Shown here in pieces: positions 7,367 through 15,429 of a stretch of DNA of 41,504 bases. Source of the DNA: Oscillospiraceae bacterium (GTDB lineage: Bacteria > Bacillota > Clostridia > Oscillospirales > Oscillospiraceae). The notes beneath the pieces were generated by a model, which was not told where the DNA came from, did not search any database, and saw nothing but the letters and a program-made list of their open reading frames with translations. Each line of letters starts with the position of its first letter. Position 1 is the first letter of the stretch. A program made the position numbers and the translations under genes. The stretch spans positions 1 to 41,504 of the forward strand of contig SVLC01000015.1 in NCBI GenBank assembly GCA_015068155.1, written 5' to 3'.

Positions 7367-7669
7367 ATGAAAAAATCCGGATTGATTGACTTTTTGTGGT
7401 CCTATCTGTTCATTTTGGTGCAGCTGGTATATCTTTTTGTGGAGCCGCTGATCTTCACCACCATCGGTCTGATCTTCCATGTGGGCTGGCCCTATTATCT
7501 CATATCCATCGGCGGCTACTACGCCCTGACAGTCCTGTGGGAATTGCTAGCGCGGCTGCTGCGCAGCGAAAATGGCAAGATCTTCCATCCTCCTTTTGTC
7601 CGCAAAGCAAAAAAATTGCTGGCCATGTTCCAGGAAAACGATCAGCCAGCGCCCACGGAAGACAATTGA
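7367..7669 (+). CDS. Small two-helix membrane protein, unknown
   Basis: 100 residues with two hydrophobic helices (about 12-36 and 40-65, the latter with GWPYYLISIGGYYALTVLWELL) and a basic cytoplasmic-looking tail. AAAGGAG precedes the ATG. It follows the cysteine-rich protein gene by 12 bp, suggesting a two-gene operon. No family recognised. Its stop codon overlaps the -35 box of the downstream phosphoglucomutase promoter. Confidence 0.7.
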   Translation: MKKSGLIDFLWSYLFILVQLVYLFVEPLIFTTIGLIFHVGWPYYLISIGGYYALTVLWELLARLLRSENGKIFHPPFVRKAKKLLAMFQENDQPAPTEDN

Positions 7670-7694
7670 CAAACCCCGCCACAGGCAGTATACT
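7666..7694 (+). promoter_or_regulatory. Promoter for the phosphohexomutase gene
   Basis: TTGACA (7666-7671), 17 bp, TATACT (7689-7694); the -35 overlaps the preceding stop codon. Confidence 0.8.
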
Positions 7695-7757
7695 ACATCT
7701 GTGAAATATGAGCAGGTATTCCCTGCTGAAATAACTGATAAAGGATAGGTGATACCC

Positions 7758-9440
7758 ATGTACATGGACGATTACAAGCGCTGGGCCGGCATGCAGCTGG
7801 AAGACCAGGAACTCACCGCCGAGCTTGCTCTGATTGAGGGCAAGGAGGAAGAGATCAAAGAGCGTTTCGCCGTAGCGCTGAAGTTCGGCACCGCCGGTCT
7901 GCGGGGCGTGCTGGGCGTCGGCACCAACCGGATGAACATCTATGTGGTCCGGCAGGCTACCCAAGGCCTGGCCAACTGGGTCAAGACCCAGGGCGGCAAG
8001 CAGTTGGTGGCCATTTCCTACGACAGCCGTATCAACTCCGATGTTTTTGCCAGAGAAGCCGCCTGCGTACTGGCCGCCAACGGCATCAAAGTCCGTATTT
8101 ACGACGCGCTGATGCCCGTCCCCGCCCTGAGCTTTGCCACCCGTTATTATGAAGCCAATGCCGGCATCATGATCACCGCCTCCCATAACCCCGCCAAGTA
8201 TAACGGCTACAAGGCCTATGGCCCCGACGGCTGCCAGATGACCGACGAAGCCGCCGACATTGTTTACGCCGAGATCCAGAAAACCGATGTGCTCAACGGC
8301 GCCAAGACCATGCCTTTTGCCGAAGGTTTGGAAAAAGGTCTTATTGAGTACGTGGGTGACGATTGCAAGGAAGGCCTGTACGATGCCATCAAGGCCTGCC
8401 AGGTCCGTCCCGGCCTGTGCAAGACCGCCGGTCTGAAGCTGGTGTATTCTCCTTTGAACGGCTCCGGTCTGGTGCCCGTTACCCGCATTTTGGCCGATAT
8501 CGGCATTGACGATATCACCATCGTTCCGGAACAGCAGTATCCCGACGGCAACTTCCCCACCTGCCCCTACCCTAACCCCGAGATCTTCGAGGCCCTGCGG
8601 CTGGGTCTGGAACTGGCAAAAAAATCCGGCGCCGATCTGATGCTGGCTACCGACCCCGATGCCGACCGCGTGGGCATCGCCATGAAGTGTCCCGACGGCT
8701 CTTATGAGCTGGTCAGCGGCAACGAAGTGGGCGTGCTGCTGCTGGATTACATCTGCGAAGGCCGTATCGAGAAGGGCACCATGCCCAAGAACGCCGTGGC
8801 CGTCAAATCCCTGGTGTCCACGCCTCTGGCCGATGCCGTTGCCGCCAACTACGGCGTTGAGATGCGCAATGTGCTTACCGGTTTCAAGTGGATCGGCGAT
8901 CAGATCGCCCGTCTGGAAGCCGCCGGCGAAGTGGAACGCTTTATTCTGGGCTTTGAAGAGTCCTACGGCTACCTGGCCGGCCCCTATGTCCGTGACAAGG
9001 ACGCTGTGGTGGCCTCTATGCTGATCTGCGAAATGGCCGCTTACTACCGCTCCATCGGTTCCTCCGTCAAGGAGCGACTGGAAGCCATTTACGCCAAGTA
9101 CGGCCGCTATCTGAACAAGGTGGATTCTTTCGAGTTCCCCGGCCTGTCCGGTATGGACAAGATGGCCGCCATCATGGCCGGCCTGCGTGAGAAGCCCCTG
9201 ACCGAGATCGGCGGTTACCGGGTGACCAAGGTGGTAGATTACAAGAAGACCGAGGAAACCGGTCTGCCTGCCGCCAATGTGCTGGTATACAGTCTGGAAG
9301 GCGGCGCCACCGTCATTGTCCGTCCCTCCGGCACGGAGCCTAAGGTAAAGGCTTATTACACCACCCTGGGCAAAGACCTGGCAGAAGCCGAGGCGCAAAA
9401 GAATGTGCTGGCAGAAGCCCTGAAGCCTATTTTGGCATAA
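7758..9440 (+). CDS. Phospho-sugar mutase (phosphoglucomutase type)
   Basis: 560 residues, cytoplasmic alpha-D-phosphohexomutase. It most likely interconverts glucose 1-phosphate and glucose 6-phosphate for glycogen and cell-wall sugar supply. All four active-site loops are present: phosphoserine loop TASHNP (140-145, Ser142), Mg2+ loop DPDADR (299-304), sugar-selecting GFEESYGY, and phosphate-binding RPSGTEPKVKAY near the C-terminus. Length matches the Firmicute PgcA-like branch. The ATG at 7758 is preferred over a GTG at 7749, which overlaps the ribosome site. Monocistronic, between its own promoter and a strong terminator. Phosphomannomutase activity cannot be excluded. Confidence 0.93.
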   Translation: MYMDDYKRWAGMQLEDQELTAELALIEGKEEEIKERFAVALKFGTAGLRGVLGVGTNRMNIYVVRQATQGLANWVKTQGGKQLVAISYDSRINSDVFAREAACVLAANGIKVRIYDALMPVPALSFATRYYEANAGIMITASHNPAKYNGYKAYGPDGCQMTDEAADIVYAEIQKTDVLNGAKTMPFAEGLEKGLIEYVGDDCKEGLYDAIKACQVRPGLCKTAGLKLVYSPLNGSGLVPVTRILADIGIDDITIVPEQQYPDGNFPTCPYPNPEIFEALRLGLELAKKSGADLMLATDPDADRVGIAMKCPDGSYELVSGNEVGVLLLDYICEGRIEKGTMPKNAVAVKSLVSTPLADAVAANYGVEMRNVLTGFKWIGDQIARLEAAGEVERFILGFEESYGYLAGPYVRDKDAVVASMLICEMAAYYRSIGSSVKERLEAIYAKYGRYLNKVDSFEFPGLSGMDKMAAIMAGLREKPLTEIGGYRVTKVVDYKKTEETGLPAANVLVYSLEGGATVIVRPSGTEPKVKAYYTTLGKDLAEAEAQKNVLAEALKPILA

Positions 9441-9455
9441 CCCTACGATTCAAAG

Positions 9456-9487
9456 AGCCGCCCCGGATCTGTTCCGGGGCGGCTTTG
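9456..9487 (+). terminator. Intrinsic terminator after the phosphohexomutase
   Basis: A 12-bp perfect stem (9456-9467 with 9473-9484), loop of 5 nt, then TTTG. Confidence 0.9.
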
Positions 9488-9514
9488 TATAGTTTTCCGT
9501 TTTCTGCATATTAT
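9485..9514 (+). promoter_or_regulatory. Possible promoter for the FAD/Rieske oxidoreductase
   Basis: TTGTAT (9485-9490) and TATTAT (9509-9514) with an 18-bp spacer. It starts at the end of the upstream terminator, so it is weak but well placed. Confidence 0.45.
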
Positions 9515-9529
9515 GACCAGGGTGATAAA

Positions 9530-10822
9530 ATGGAATCTTTATGGTCAGATTATGTCATGCCCCACTTTCCGCCGCTGCACGGCAGCATCAAAACCGATGT
9601 GCTGGTGATCGGCGGCGGCATGGCCGGGCTTTTGTGCGCCTATCAGCTTCAAAACGCAGGGGTCTCCGTGGTGGTGGCGGAGGCCCGACAGATCTGCGGC
9701 GGGGTCACCGCCAATACCACCGCCAAGGTAACTGCTCAGCACGGACTTTGCTATCATCGTCTGCTGCAAACTTTGGGAAAAGAGCAGGCGAAGCAATACC
9801 TGCAGATCCAGCAAAAAGCCGTAGCCCGGTACCGGGATCTTGCAGAGAAAATCCCCTGCCATTGGCAGGAAACAGCCAATTATGTCTATTCCGAAACCGA
9901 TCGGCAGATTCTGGAAGCGGAAACCGGGGCGCTGCATCGGCTTGGCTTCCCCGCCACGTTAAATAGCCGTTCGCCGCTGCCTTTTCCTGTAGCCGGCGCG
10001 CTGGAATTCCGGCGGCAGGGGCAATTTCATCCCCTGGAATTTGCCGCCGGAATCGCGCAAGCGCTTAAGATTTACGAGAACACGCCGGTTTTGTCCTTGG
10101 AGGGTCACTCTGCCCGATGTCCCGGCGGGCAGATTACAGCAAAAAAGATCATCGTAGCCACCCATTTCCCCTTTCTGAACAGCCACGGCAGCTACTTTCT
10201 TAAGTTGTATCAGCAGCGCAGCTATGTGCTGGCGCTGGAAAAGGGACCGGATGTGGATGGTATGTATATTGGCGCAGAAAAGAACAGTCTTTCTTTCCGC
10301 AACACAGGGGACTGTTTGCTGTTGGGCGGCGGCGGACACCGCACCGGGAAAAAGGGCGGCGGATGGAACATGCTGGCGCATTTTGCCGCGGTACACTATC
10401 CCGACTCCGCCATCGTCAGGCGTTGGGCCACCCAGGACTGCATGAGTCTGGACGGCAGACCTTATATCGGTCATTATTCTGCCCGGACGCCGGATCTGTA
10501 TGTGGCCACCGGTTTCAATAAATGGGGCATGAGCAGCTCCATGGCCGCCGCCATGATCCTCTCGGAGCTGATCACGAAGGGCCGCAGTGACTATGCCGGA
10601 TTGTTCTCTCCCTCCAGGAGCATTGTAAAACCCCAACTGGCGATCAATGCGTTGGAATCCGCTGCCAATCTGCTGCGTCCCACCCGCCCCCGATGTACCC
10701 ATATGGGCTGTGCTCTGCGCTGGAACAAGCAGGAACGAAGTTGGGATTGTCCCTGCCACGGCTCACGGTTTGATCCGGATGGAAAAATACTGGATAACCC
10801 GGCAAGAAAAGATTTGGAATAA
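9530..10822 (+). CDS. FAD-dependent oxidoreductase with C-terminal Rieske domain
   Basis: 430 residues. The N-terminal D-amino-acid-oxidase-like fold has a dinucleotide motif VLVIGGGMAG (24-33) and Glu51 at the end of the second strand. A Rieske [2Fe-2S] domain closes the protein, with ligands Cys389 and His391 (CTHMGC) and Cys407 and His410 (CPCHGSRF); Cys394 and Cys409 could form the usual disulfide. The family is common in Firmicutes and presumably passes electrons between flavin and cluster, but the substrate is unknown. The ATG at 9530 follows AGGGTGA; an upstream frame start lies inside the terminator. It is shorter than the roughly 500-residue homologues typical of Bacillus. Confidence 0.9.
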   Translation: MESLWSDYVMPHFPPLHGSIKTDVLVIGGGMAGLLCAYQLQNAGVSVVVAEARQICGGVTANTTAKVTAQHGLCYHRLLQTLGKEQAKQYLQIQQKAVARYRDLAEKIPCHWQETANYVYSETDRQILEAETGALHRLGFPATLNSRSPLPFPVAGALEFRRQGQFHPLEFAAGIAQALKIYENTPVLSLEGHSARCPGGQITAKKIIVATHFPFLNSHGSYFLKLYQQRSYVLALEKGPDVDGMYIGAEKNSLSFRNTGDCLLLGGGGHRTGKKGGGWNMLAHFAAVHYPDSAIVRRWATQDCMSLDGRPYIGHYSARTPDLYVATGFNKWGMSSSMAAAMILSELITKGRSDYAGLFSPSRSIVKPQLAINALESAANLLRPTRPRCTHMGCALRWNKQERSWDCPCHGSRFDPDGKILDNPARKDLE

Positions 10823-10836
10823 TATACCGCTTTGCT

Positions 10837-10890
10837 CTGCCGCAGCACGGCCTGCAGGCGGGCGGGTCACAGACCCGTCTGCTGTGGCAG
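10837..10890. repeat. Long imperfect hairpin after the Rieske gene
   Basis: Outer 11-bp stem (10837-10847 with 10880-10890, one G-U) encloses an inner stem CGGGTC (10863-10868) with GACCCG (10872-10877). It is probably an RNA structure in the 3' untranslated region; no known RNA family is recognised. Confidence 0.5.
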
Positions 10891-10896
10891 CCACCT

Positions 10897-10930
10897 GAAG
10901 CCGGTCGGTTTTCACGGCCGGCTTCCATTT
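10897..10930 (+). terminator. Probable terminator hairpin
   Basis: GAAGCCGG (10897-10904) pairs with CCGGCTTC (10918-10925) and is followed by CATTT. Only moderately T-rich. The rest of the gap to 11118 holds the trkA promoter and no gene. Confidence 0.55.
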
Positions 10931-11039
10931 ACATACGACCTTTTCATGGGTTATCGCGGTTCTGTATGCCGACGCGCCTCCCGCGCAGAAAGAATGGATA
11001 ACGCCCTCCGCTGTAATCCGTGTTTTTTATAAAGAACTG

Positions 11040-11068
11040 TTGTCAAACACAGGAGAATATGTTATAAT
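11040..11068 (+). promoter_or_regulatory. Promoter for trkA-trkH
   Basis: TTGTCA (11040-11045), 17 bp, TATAAT (11063-11068). The leader to the ATG is about 45 nt, too short for a ydaO-type riboswitch. Confidence 0.8.
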
Positions 11069-11118
11069 CCGATGTATAATGCGGGGTTATGGACAATCCT
11101 GCGCATAGGAGGCTTTTT

Positions 11119-12477
11119 ATGAACATCGTTATCGCCGGCAGCGGCAAGGTGGGTACCACTTTGGCTTTGCGTCTGTCCAGTGAAGGTTATGACATTACAT
11201 TAATCGATAATAATCATCATGTTCTGCAGGAAGTCTGTGAGCAATGCGACGCCATGGGTGTTCAGGGCAACTGTGCTTCCATGCCGGTGCTGCTGCAATC
11301 AGGCGTTCAGGAGGCCGACCTGCTCATCGCCGCGACCCACGATGACGAAGTAAACCTGCTTTGCTGCACCACCGCCCACGGCATCAATCCCAAGCTGCAC
11401 ACCATCGCCCGGATCCGCAATCCCGAGTATTCACAGCAGATCCACGAGCTGAAGCATGTGTTTGCCCTGTCTTTGGCCGTCAATCCGGAAAAGCAGGCTG
11501 CCAAGGAAATTGAGCGGTTGCTGCGTTTCCCCGGTTTTTTGCGCCGCGAAACCTTCGCCAAAGGCCGTACCGCCATTGTGGAACTCCGGGTGGACGAGGA
11601 CAGCAAGCTGCGGGGCGTTTCTCTGATGCAGCTGAATTCCATCGTGAAATGCCGGGTATTGGTCTGCGCCGTTCTGCGGGGCGGCAACGCGCTGATTCCC
11701 AGAGGTCATTTTGTTCTGGAGGAGGGCGACCGGATCTATGTCACCGCCCCTACAGAGAACCTCTCGATTCTGTTGAAAAACCTGGATATCGTCACCCGCA
11801 GAGTCCGCAAGGTGCTGTTGTGCGGCGGCGGCGGTGTCAGTCACTATCTGGCCGAAAGCCTAACCCAAAGCGGCATTTCCGTCAGCCTCATTGAACGCAA
11901 TTACGACCGCTGTGTGCAGCTGGCCACCATGCTGCCGGATGTATCCGTAGTTCATGGCGATGCTACCGACCAAAATCTGCTGGAAAGCCAGGGACTTTCC
12001 GATTGTGACGCGCTGGTGACCATGACCGGCCTGGATGAGCTGAATATGATCATCTCCCTCTACGGCACCACCAAGGCCGTGCCCCAGGTGATCACCAAGC
12101 TGGGCCGTGTAGAAAACCGCAGTATCAGCGATGAACTGGCCCTGGGCAGCGTGATCTGTCCCCGTGAGCTGTGCTGCGACGATATCGTCCGCTATGTCCG
12201 GGCCATGGAAAAACAAAGCGGCAGCGCAATTTCCGTTCACTCCATTGCAGACAGCCAGGTCGAAGCCATTGAATTTGCCGTAGGCGAAGACACCCTGCAC
12301 TGCAACGAGACGCTGAAGACCATCAAGCTTCGCAGTGATGTACTGCTGACCAGCATCACCCGCGGCTCCACTTCCCAGATCCCTAACGGCGACTCCTCCT
12401 TCCATGCCGGCGACACCATCGTGGTGGTCACCAACGGCCGGGGCAAGCTGCGCCAACTCAACGACATCTTCGCATAA
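11119..12477 (+). CDS. trkA: Trk potassium uptake regulatory subunit TrkA
   Basis: 452 residues, a duplicated RCK protein. The first NAD-binding Rossmann motif is AGSGKVGTTLALRL (about 6-19); the second half starts near 235 with LLCGGGGVSHYLAES. Each half ends with a TrkA-C domain (for example ALIPRGHFVLEEGDRIYVTA, and SSFHAGDTIVVVT at the end). It forms the cytoplasmic gating ring of the TrkH channel and senses nucleotides. The ATG at 11119 follows AGGAGG; ten upstream in-frame codons lack a site. trkH begins 15 bp after the stop. Confidence 0.93.
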   Translation: MNIVIAGSGKVGTTLALRLSSEGYDITLIDNNHHVLQEVCEQCDAMGVQGNCASMPVLLQSGVQEADLLIAATHDDEVNLLCCTTAHGINPKLHTIARIRNPEYSQQIHELKHVFALSLAVNPEKQAAKEIERLLRFPGFLRRETFAKGRTAIVELRVDEDSKLRGVSLMQLNSIVKCRVLVCAVLRGGNALIPRGHFVLEEGDRIYVTAPTENLSILLKNLDIVTRRVRKVLLCGGGGVSHYLAESLTQSGISVSLIERNYDRCVQLATMLPDVSVVHGDATDQNLLESQGLSDCDALVTMTGLDELNMIISLYGTTKAVPQVITKLGRVENRSISDELALGSVICPRELCCDDIVRYVRAMEKQSGSAISVHSIADSQVEAIEFAVGEDTLHCNETLKTIKLRSDVLLTSITRGSTSQIPNGDSSFHAGDTIVVVTNGRGKLRQLNDIFA

Positions 12478-12492
12478 GGCTGGGAGGCATTT

Positions 12493-13938
12493 ATGAATTA
12501 CAAAATGATGGGCCGTTTTATCGGCCTGATTGTGATGGTGGAAGCGGTGTTTATGATCCCCGCCGGCATCATCGGCCTATGCTACGGAGAATACACCGCC
12601 ATGTGGAGTTTTTGGGCCGCCATGGCCACCTGCCTGGTGGTGGCTTCCATCCTGCTGCTGGTGTGCAAAGGCGCTCCCAGCGCGTTTTATGCCAAAGAAG
12701 GTCTGGTGTGCGTAGGTCTTAGCTGGATCGTTTTGAGTCTGCTTGGCTGTCTGCCCTTTTGGTTTTCCCGTGAAATTCCCAGTTACATCGATGCATTCTT
12801 TGAGACCGTCTCCGGCTTCACCACCACCGGCGCCTCCATCGTACCGGAAGTGGAAAAATTAAGCCACGCCATCCTTTATTGGCGTTCCTTCAGCCATTGG
12901 CTGGGCGGTATGGGTGTGCTGGTGTTTTTGCTGGCTTTCACCGGCGGTCAGGGCAAAGGCTTTACCATGCACCTGCTGCGAGCAGAGTCCCCCGGGCCTA
13001 ATGTGGGCAAGCTGGTGCCCAAAATGCGCACCACAGCAACCATTCTTTATGTTCTCTACATCGCCTTGACCGTCGCCAACTTTCTGTTTCTGGTCTTCGG
13101 CAAAATGCCGGTGTTTGAAGCGGTATGTACCGCCTTTGGCACCGCCGGTACCGGCGGTTTCGGCGTCAAAAACGACTCTATAGGTTCCTACAGTCCCTAT
13201 CTGCAGAATGTAACTACCGTATTCATGATCCTGTTCGGCGTGAACTTCAGTTGCTACTATCTGCTGCTTCTGCGGCAGTTCAAGAGCGTGCTGAAAGACG
13301 AGGAGCTGCGGCTGTATTTCGGTATTATCCTGATCGCCATCGCGCTGATCGTTTTGGATATCCGGGATCTGTACGGCACTTTGGAAGAGACTGTCCGCCA
13401 CGCCGCTTTCCAGGTGGGTTCCATCATCACCACCACCGGCTTCGCCACCGTGGACTTTGACCTCTGGCCCAGTTTCTCCAAGACCATCCTGCTGTGTCTG
13501 ATGGTGGTAGGCGCCTGCGCCGGCTCCACCGGCGGCGGTTTGAAGGTCGCCCGCCTGCTTTTGATCTTCAAAAATCTGCGGCGCAACATCCGTCAAATGC
13601 TCAACCCCAAAAAGGTACAGGTGATCCGCAACAACGATACCGCAGTGGATGAAAAAGTGCTGACCAATGTCAATGCTTACCTAGCCGCCTATTTTGTTAT
13701 CATATTCGTGATCTTTTTGATCATATCCCTGGACGGATTCTCCATTGGCACCAATTTCTCCGCGGTACTGTGTACCTTCAACAATATCGGTCCCGGCTTC
13801 GAAGCAGTGGGTCCCACCTGTAATTTTGCGGCCTACAGTGCCCTTAGCAAATTTGTTTTGAGTTTGGGTATGCTGGCCGGCCGTTTGGAGATTTTCCCCA
13901 TTCTGGTGCTGTTAAGCCGCTCCACCTGGAAACGCTGA
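12493..13938 (+). CDS. trkH: Trk potassium uptake membrane subunit TrkH
   Basis: 481 residues, polytopic inner-membrane K+ channel-like subunit. The four pore loops with their filter glycines are visible: TVSGFTTTGASI, FGTAGTGGFGVKN, SIITTTGFATVDFD and TFNNIGPGFEAVGP. CAGSTGGGLKVAR is the typical segment following the third pore loop. GGGAGG precedes the ATG. It is co-transcribed with trkA and together they import K+ for osmotic and pH homeostasis. Length is normal for TrkH. Confidence 0.95.
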   Translation: MNYKMMGRFIGLIVMVEAVFMIPAGIIGLCYGEYTAMWSFWAAMATCLVVASILLLVCKGAPSAFYAKEGLVCVGLSWIVLSLLGCLPFWFSREIPSYIDAFFETVSGFTTTGASIVPEVEKLSHAILYWRSFSHWLGGMGVLVFLLAFTGGQGKGFTMHLLRAESPGPNVGKLVPKMRTTATILYVLYIALTVANFLFLVFGKMPVFEAVCTAFGTAGTGGFGVKNDSIGSYSPYLQNVTTVFMILFGVNFSCYYLLLLRQFKSVLKDEELRLYFGIILIAIALIVLDIRDLYGTLEETVRHAAFQVGSIITTTGFATVDFDLWPSFSKTILLCLMVVGACAGSTGGGLKVARLLLIFKNLRRNIRQMLNPKKVQVIRNNDTAVDEKVLTNVNAYLAAYFVIIFVIFLIISLDGFSIGTNFSAVLCTFNNIGPGFEAVGPTCNFAAYSALSKFVLSLGMLAGRLEIFPILVLLSRSTWKR

Positions 13939-13979
13939 TCACCCCTGCAAAAAAAATCTTCCATCCTTGCATTTTTTTC

Positions 13980-14008
13980 TTGCATTTTGGCAAAAATAAT
14001 GCGATAAT
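13980..14008 (+). promoter_or_regulatory. Promoter (TTGCAT type) for the CofE-like gene
   Basis: TTGCAT (13980-13985), 17 bp, GATAAT (14003-14008). Confidence 0.75.
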
Positions 14009-14044
14009 GTTGGTTGGAACGCAAAATCGTTTTTATCCTTTCCG

Positions 14045-14064
14045 GCAGTCCAATGCCGGAGAAA
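14045..14064 (+). promoter_or_regulatory. Leader hairpin before the CofE-like gene
   Basis: A TCCGGCA/TGCCGGA stem with a 6-nt loop lies just ahead of the ribosome site of the gene at 14077. It may affect translation or mRNA stability. Confidence 0.4.
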
Positions 14065-14076
14065 GAAGGTCTTTAT

Positions 14077-15264
14077 ATGGAAAGAAAAGTTGGCACTATC
14101 TCCCGCGGCATTCGCTGTCCCATCATCCGTGAAGGCGACGATCTGGCCAAGATCGTGGCTACCAGTGTTTTGGAAGCCGCCGAAGCCGAAGGCTTCCAGC
14201 TTCGCGACCGGGATGTGGTAGCAGTTACCGAGTCCGTCGTGGCCCGTGCGCAGGGCAACTATGCCTCTGTAGACGCCATTGCCGAAGATATCCGCGTTAA
14301 GCTGGGCGGCGAGACTGTAGGCGTGATTTTCCCCATTCTCTCCCGTAACCGCTTCGCCATCTGCCTGCGGGGCATCGCCCGCGGCTGCAAGAAGGTGGTG
14401 CTGATGCTCAGCTACCCCTCCGATGAAGTGGGCAACGAGCTGGTCAGCCTGGATAAGCTGGACGAAGCCGGCGTCAATCCCTACTCCGATGTACTGACGG
14501 AAGAAAAGTACCGCGCGCTCTTCGGCGAAAACCTGCATCCTTTCACTTTGGTCGACTATGTGAAGTACTATGGCGACCTGATCCGCGAGGAAGGCGCCGA
14601 AGCAGAGATCATCTTCGCCAACAACCCCCGGGTGATCCTGAACTACACCAAAAATGTACTGCACTGCGATATCCACACCCGCGCCCGCACCCACCGCATC
14701 CTGCTGGCTAACGGCGGCGAACGGGTATGCGGCCTGGATGATATCCTCAACGCCCCCGTAAACGGCAGCGGCCACAACAGCAAATACGGTCTGCTGGGCT
14801 CCAACAAGTCCACCGAGTCCACCATTAAGCTGTTCCCCAACGAGTGCAGCGACCTGGTTTTGGACATCCGGCAGCGTTTGCTGGATGCCACCGGCAAGCA
14901 CATCGAAGTCATGGTCTATGGCGACGGCGCATTCAAGGATCCGGTGGGCCGCATTTGGGAACTGGCCGACCCGGTCGTCTCCCCTGCTTACACCCCGGGT
15001 TTGGAGGGCACTCCCAACGAACTGAAGCTGAAGTACCTGGCAGACAACGACTTTGCCGATCTGACCGGCGAAGCGCTGAAGCAGGCCATTGAGCAGCGCA
15101 TCCGCGAGAAGGGCGACTTGGCAGGTTCCATGGCCTCCCAGGGCACCACACCCCGCCGCCTGACGGACCTGATCGGTTCTTTGTGCGATCTGACTTCCGG
15201 TTCCGGCGACAAGGGAACTCCCATCATTCTGGTGCAGGGATACTTCGACAACTACACCAACTAA
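14077..15264 (+). CDS. CofE-like (F420-0:glutamyl ligase fold) protein
   Basis: 395 residues. The F420 ligase fold is suggested by GTISRGIRCPIIREGDDLAKIV, the VAVTESVVARAQG segment (after about 45), SRNRFAICLRGIARG, and DVYGDGAFKDP-like MVYGDGAFKDPVGRIWELADP. Archaeal CofE is about 250 residues and adds glutamate to coenzyme F420; this protein is much longer and no F420 gene is nearby, so the true substrate is probably different. A GAAAGAAGG site precedes the ATG; the frame upstream runs through the promoter region. It is transcribed alone, with its own promoter and terminator. Family assignment is fairly firm, function is not. Confidence 0.8.
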   Translation: MERKVGTISRGIRCPIIREGDDLAKIVATSVLEAAEAEGFQLRDRDVVAVTESVVARAQGNYASVDAIAEDIRVKLGGETVGVIFPILSRNRFAICLRGIARGCKKVVLMLSYPSDEVGNELVSLDKLDEAGVNPYSDVLTEEKYRALFGENLHPFTLVDYVKYYGDLIREEGAEAEIIFANNPRVILNYTKNVLHCDIHTRARTHRILLANGGERVCGLDDILNAPVNGSGHNSKYGLLGSNKSTESTIKLFPNECSDLVLDIRQRLLDATGKHIEVMVYGDGAFKDPVGRIWELADPVVSPAYTPGLEGTPNELKLKYLADNDFADLTGEALKQAIEQRIREKGDLAGSMASQGTTPRRLTDLIGSLCDLTSGSGDKGTPIILVQGYFDNYTN

Positions 15265-15279
15265 ATCATCTTTTTCTTC

Positions 15280-15306
15280 TGCAGGGGACGGTATTCGTCC
15301 CCTGCA
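15280..15306 (+). terminator. Terminator hairpin after the CofE-like gene
   Basis: An 11-bp perfect stem (15280-15290 with 15296-15306), loop of 5 nt. No strong T tract follows, but it separates two promoters' units. Confidence 0.65.
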
Positions 15307-15334
15307 TTGGAGTAAATTTTCCTCGAATTACGAC

Positions 15335-15363
15335 TTGACACAGGCCAACCCCTATGCTATAAT
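15335..15363 (+). promoter_or_regulatory. Consensus promoter of the pyrimidine operon
   Basis: TTGACA (15335-15340), 17 bp, TATAAT (15358-15363). The only promoter I can see for the genes from pyrC to pyrB. Confidence 0.85.
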
Positions 15364-15370
15364 CTCCCGC

Positions 15371-15407
15371 GGCCTGCCGGGAACGCCCCGGCATCGGCCT
15401 TTCTTTA
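15371..15407 (+). promoter_or_regulatory. Leader hairpin of the pyr operon, possible attenuator
   Basis: GGCC (15371-15374) pairs with GGCC (15396-15399). Inside, TGCCGGG (15375-15381) pairs with CCCGGCA (15387-15393). TTTCTTT follows. The structure is terminator-like and sits at the very start of the transcript. No PyrR-binding consensus is recognised. Regulation by this hairpin is an inference. Confidence 0.5.
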
Positions 15408-15429
15408 TGTAAAAAAGGAGACGATTCTT

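Noticed and set aside
7500..9398. A long minus-strand open frame opposite the phosphohexomutase
   Set aside because: The plus strand has all four mutase motifs; the antisense product is compositionally odd (His/Gly/Gln-rich) and has no start signal.
11069..11118. c-di-AMP (ydaO) riboswitch upstream of trkA
   Set aside because: The leader is only about 45 nt and shows no suitable structure.
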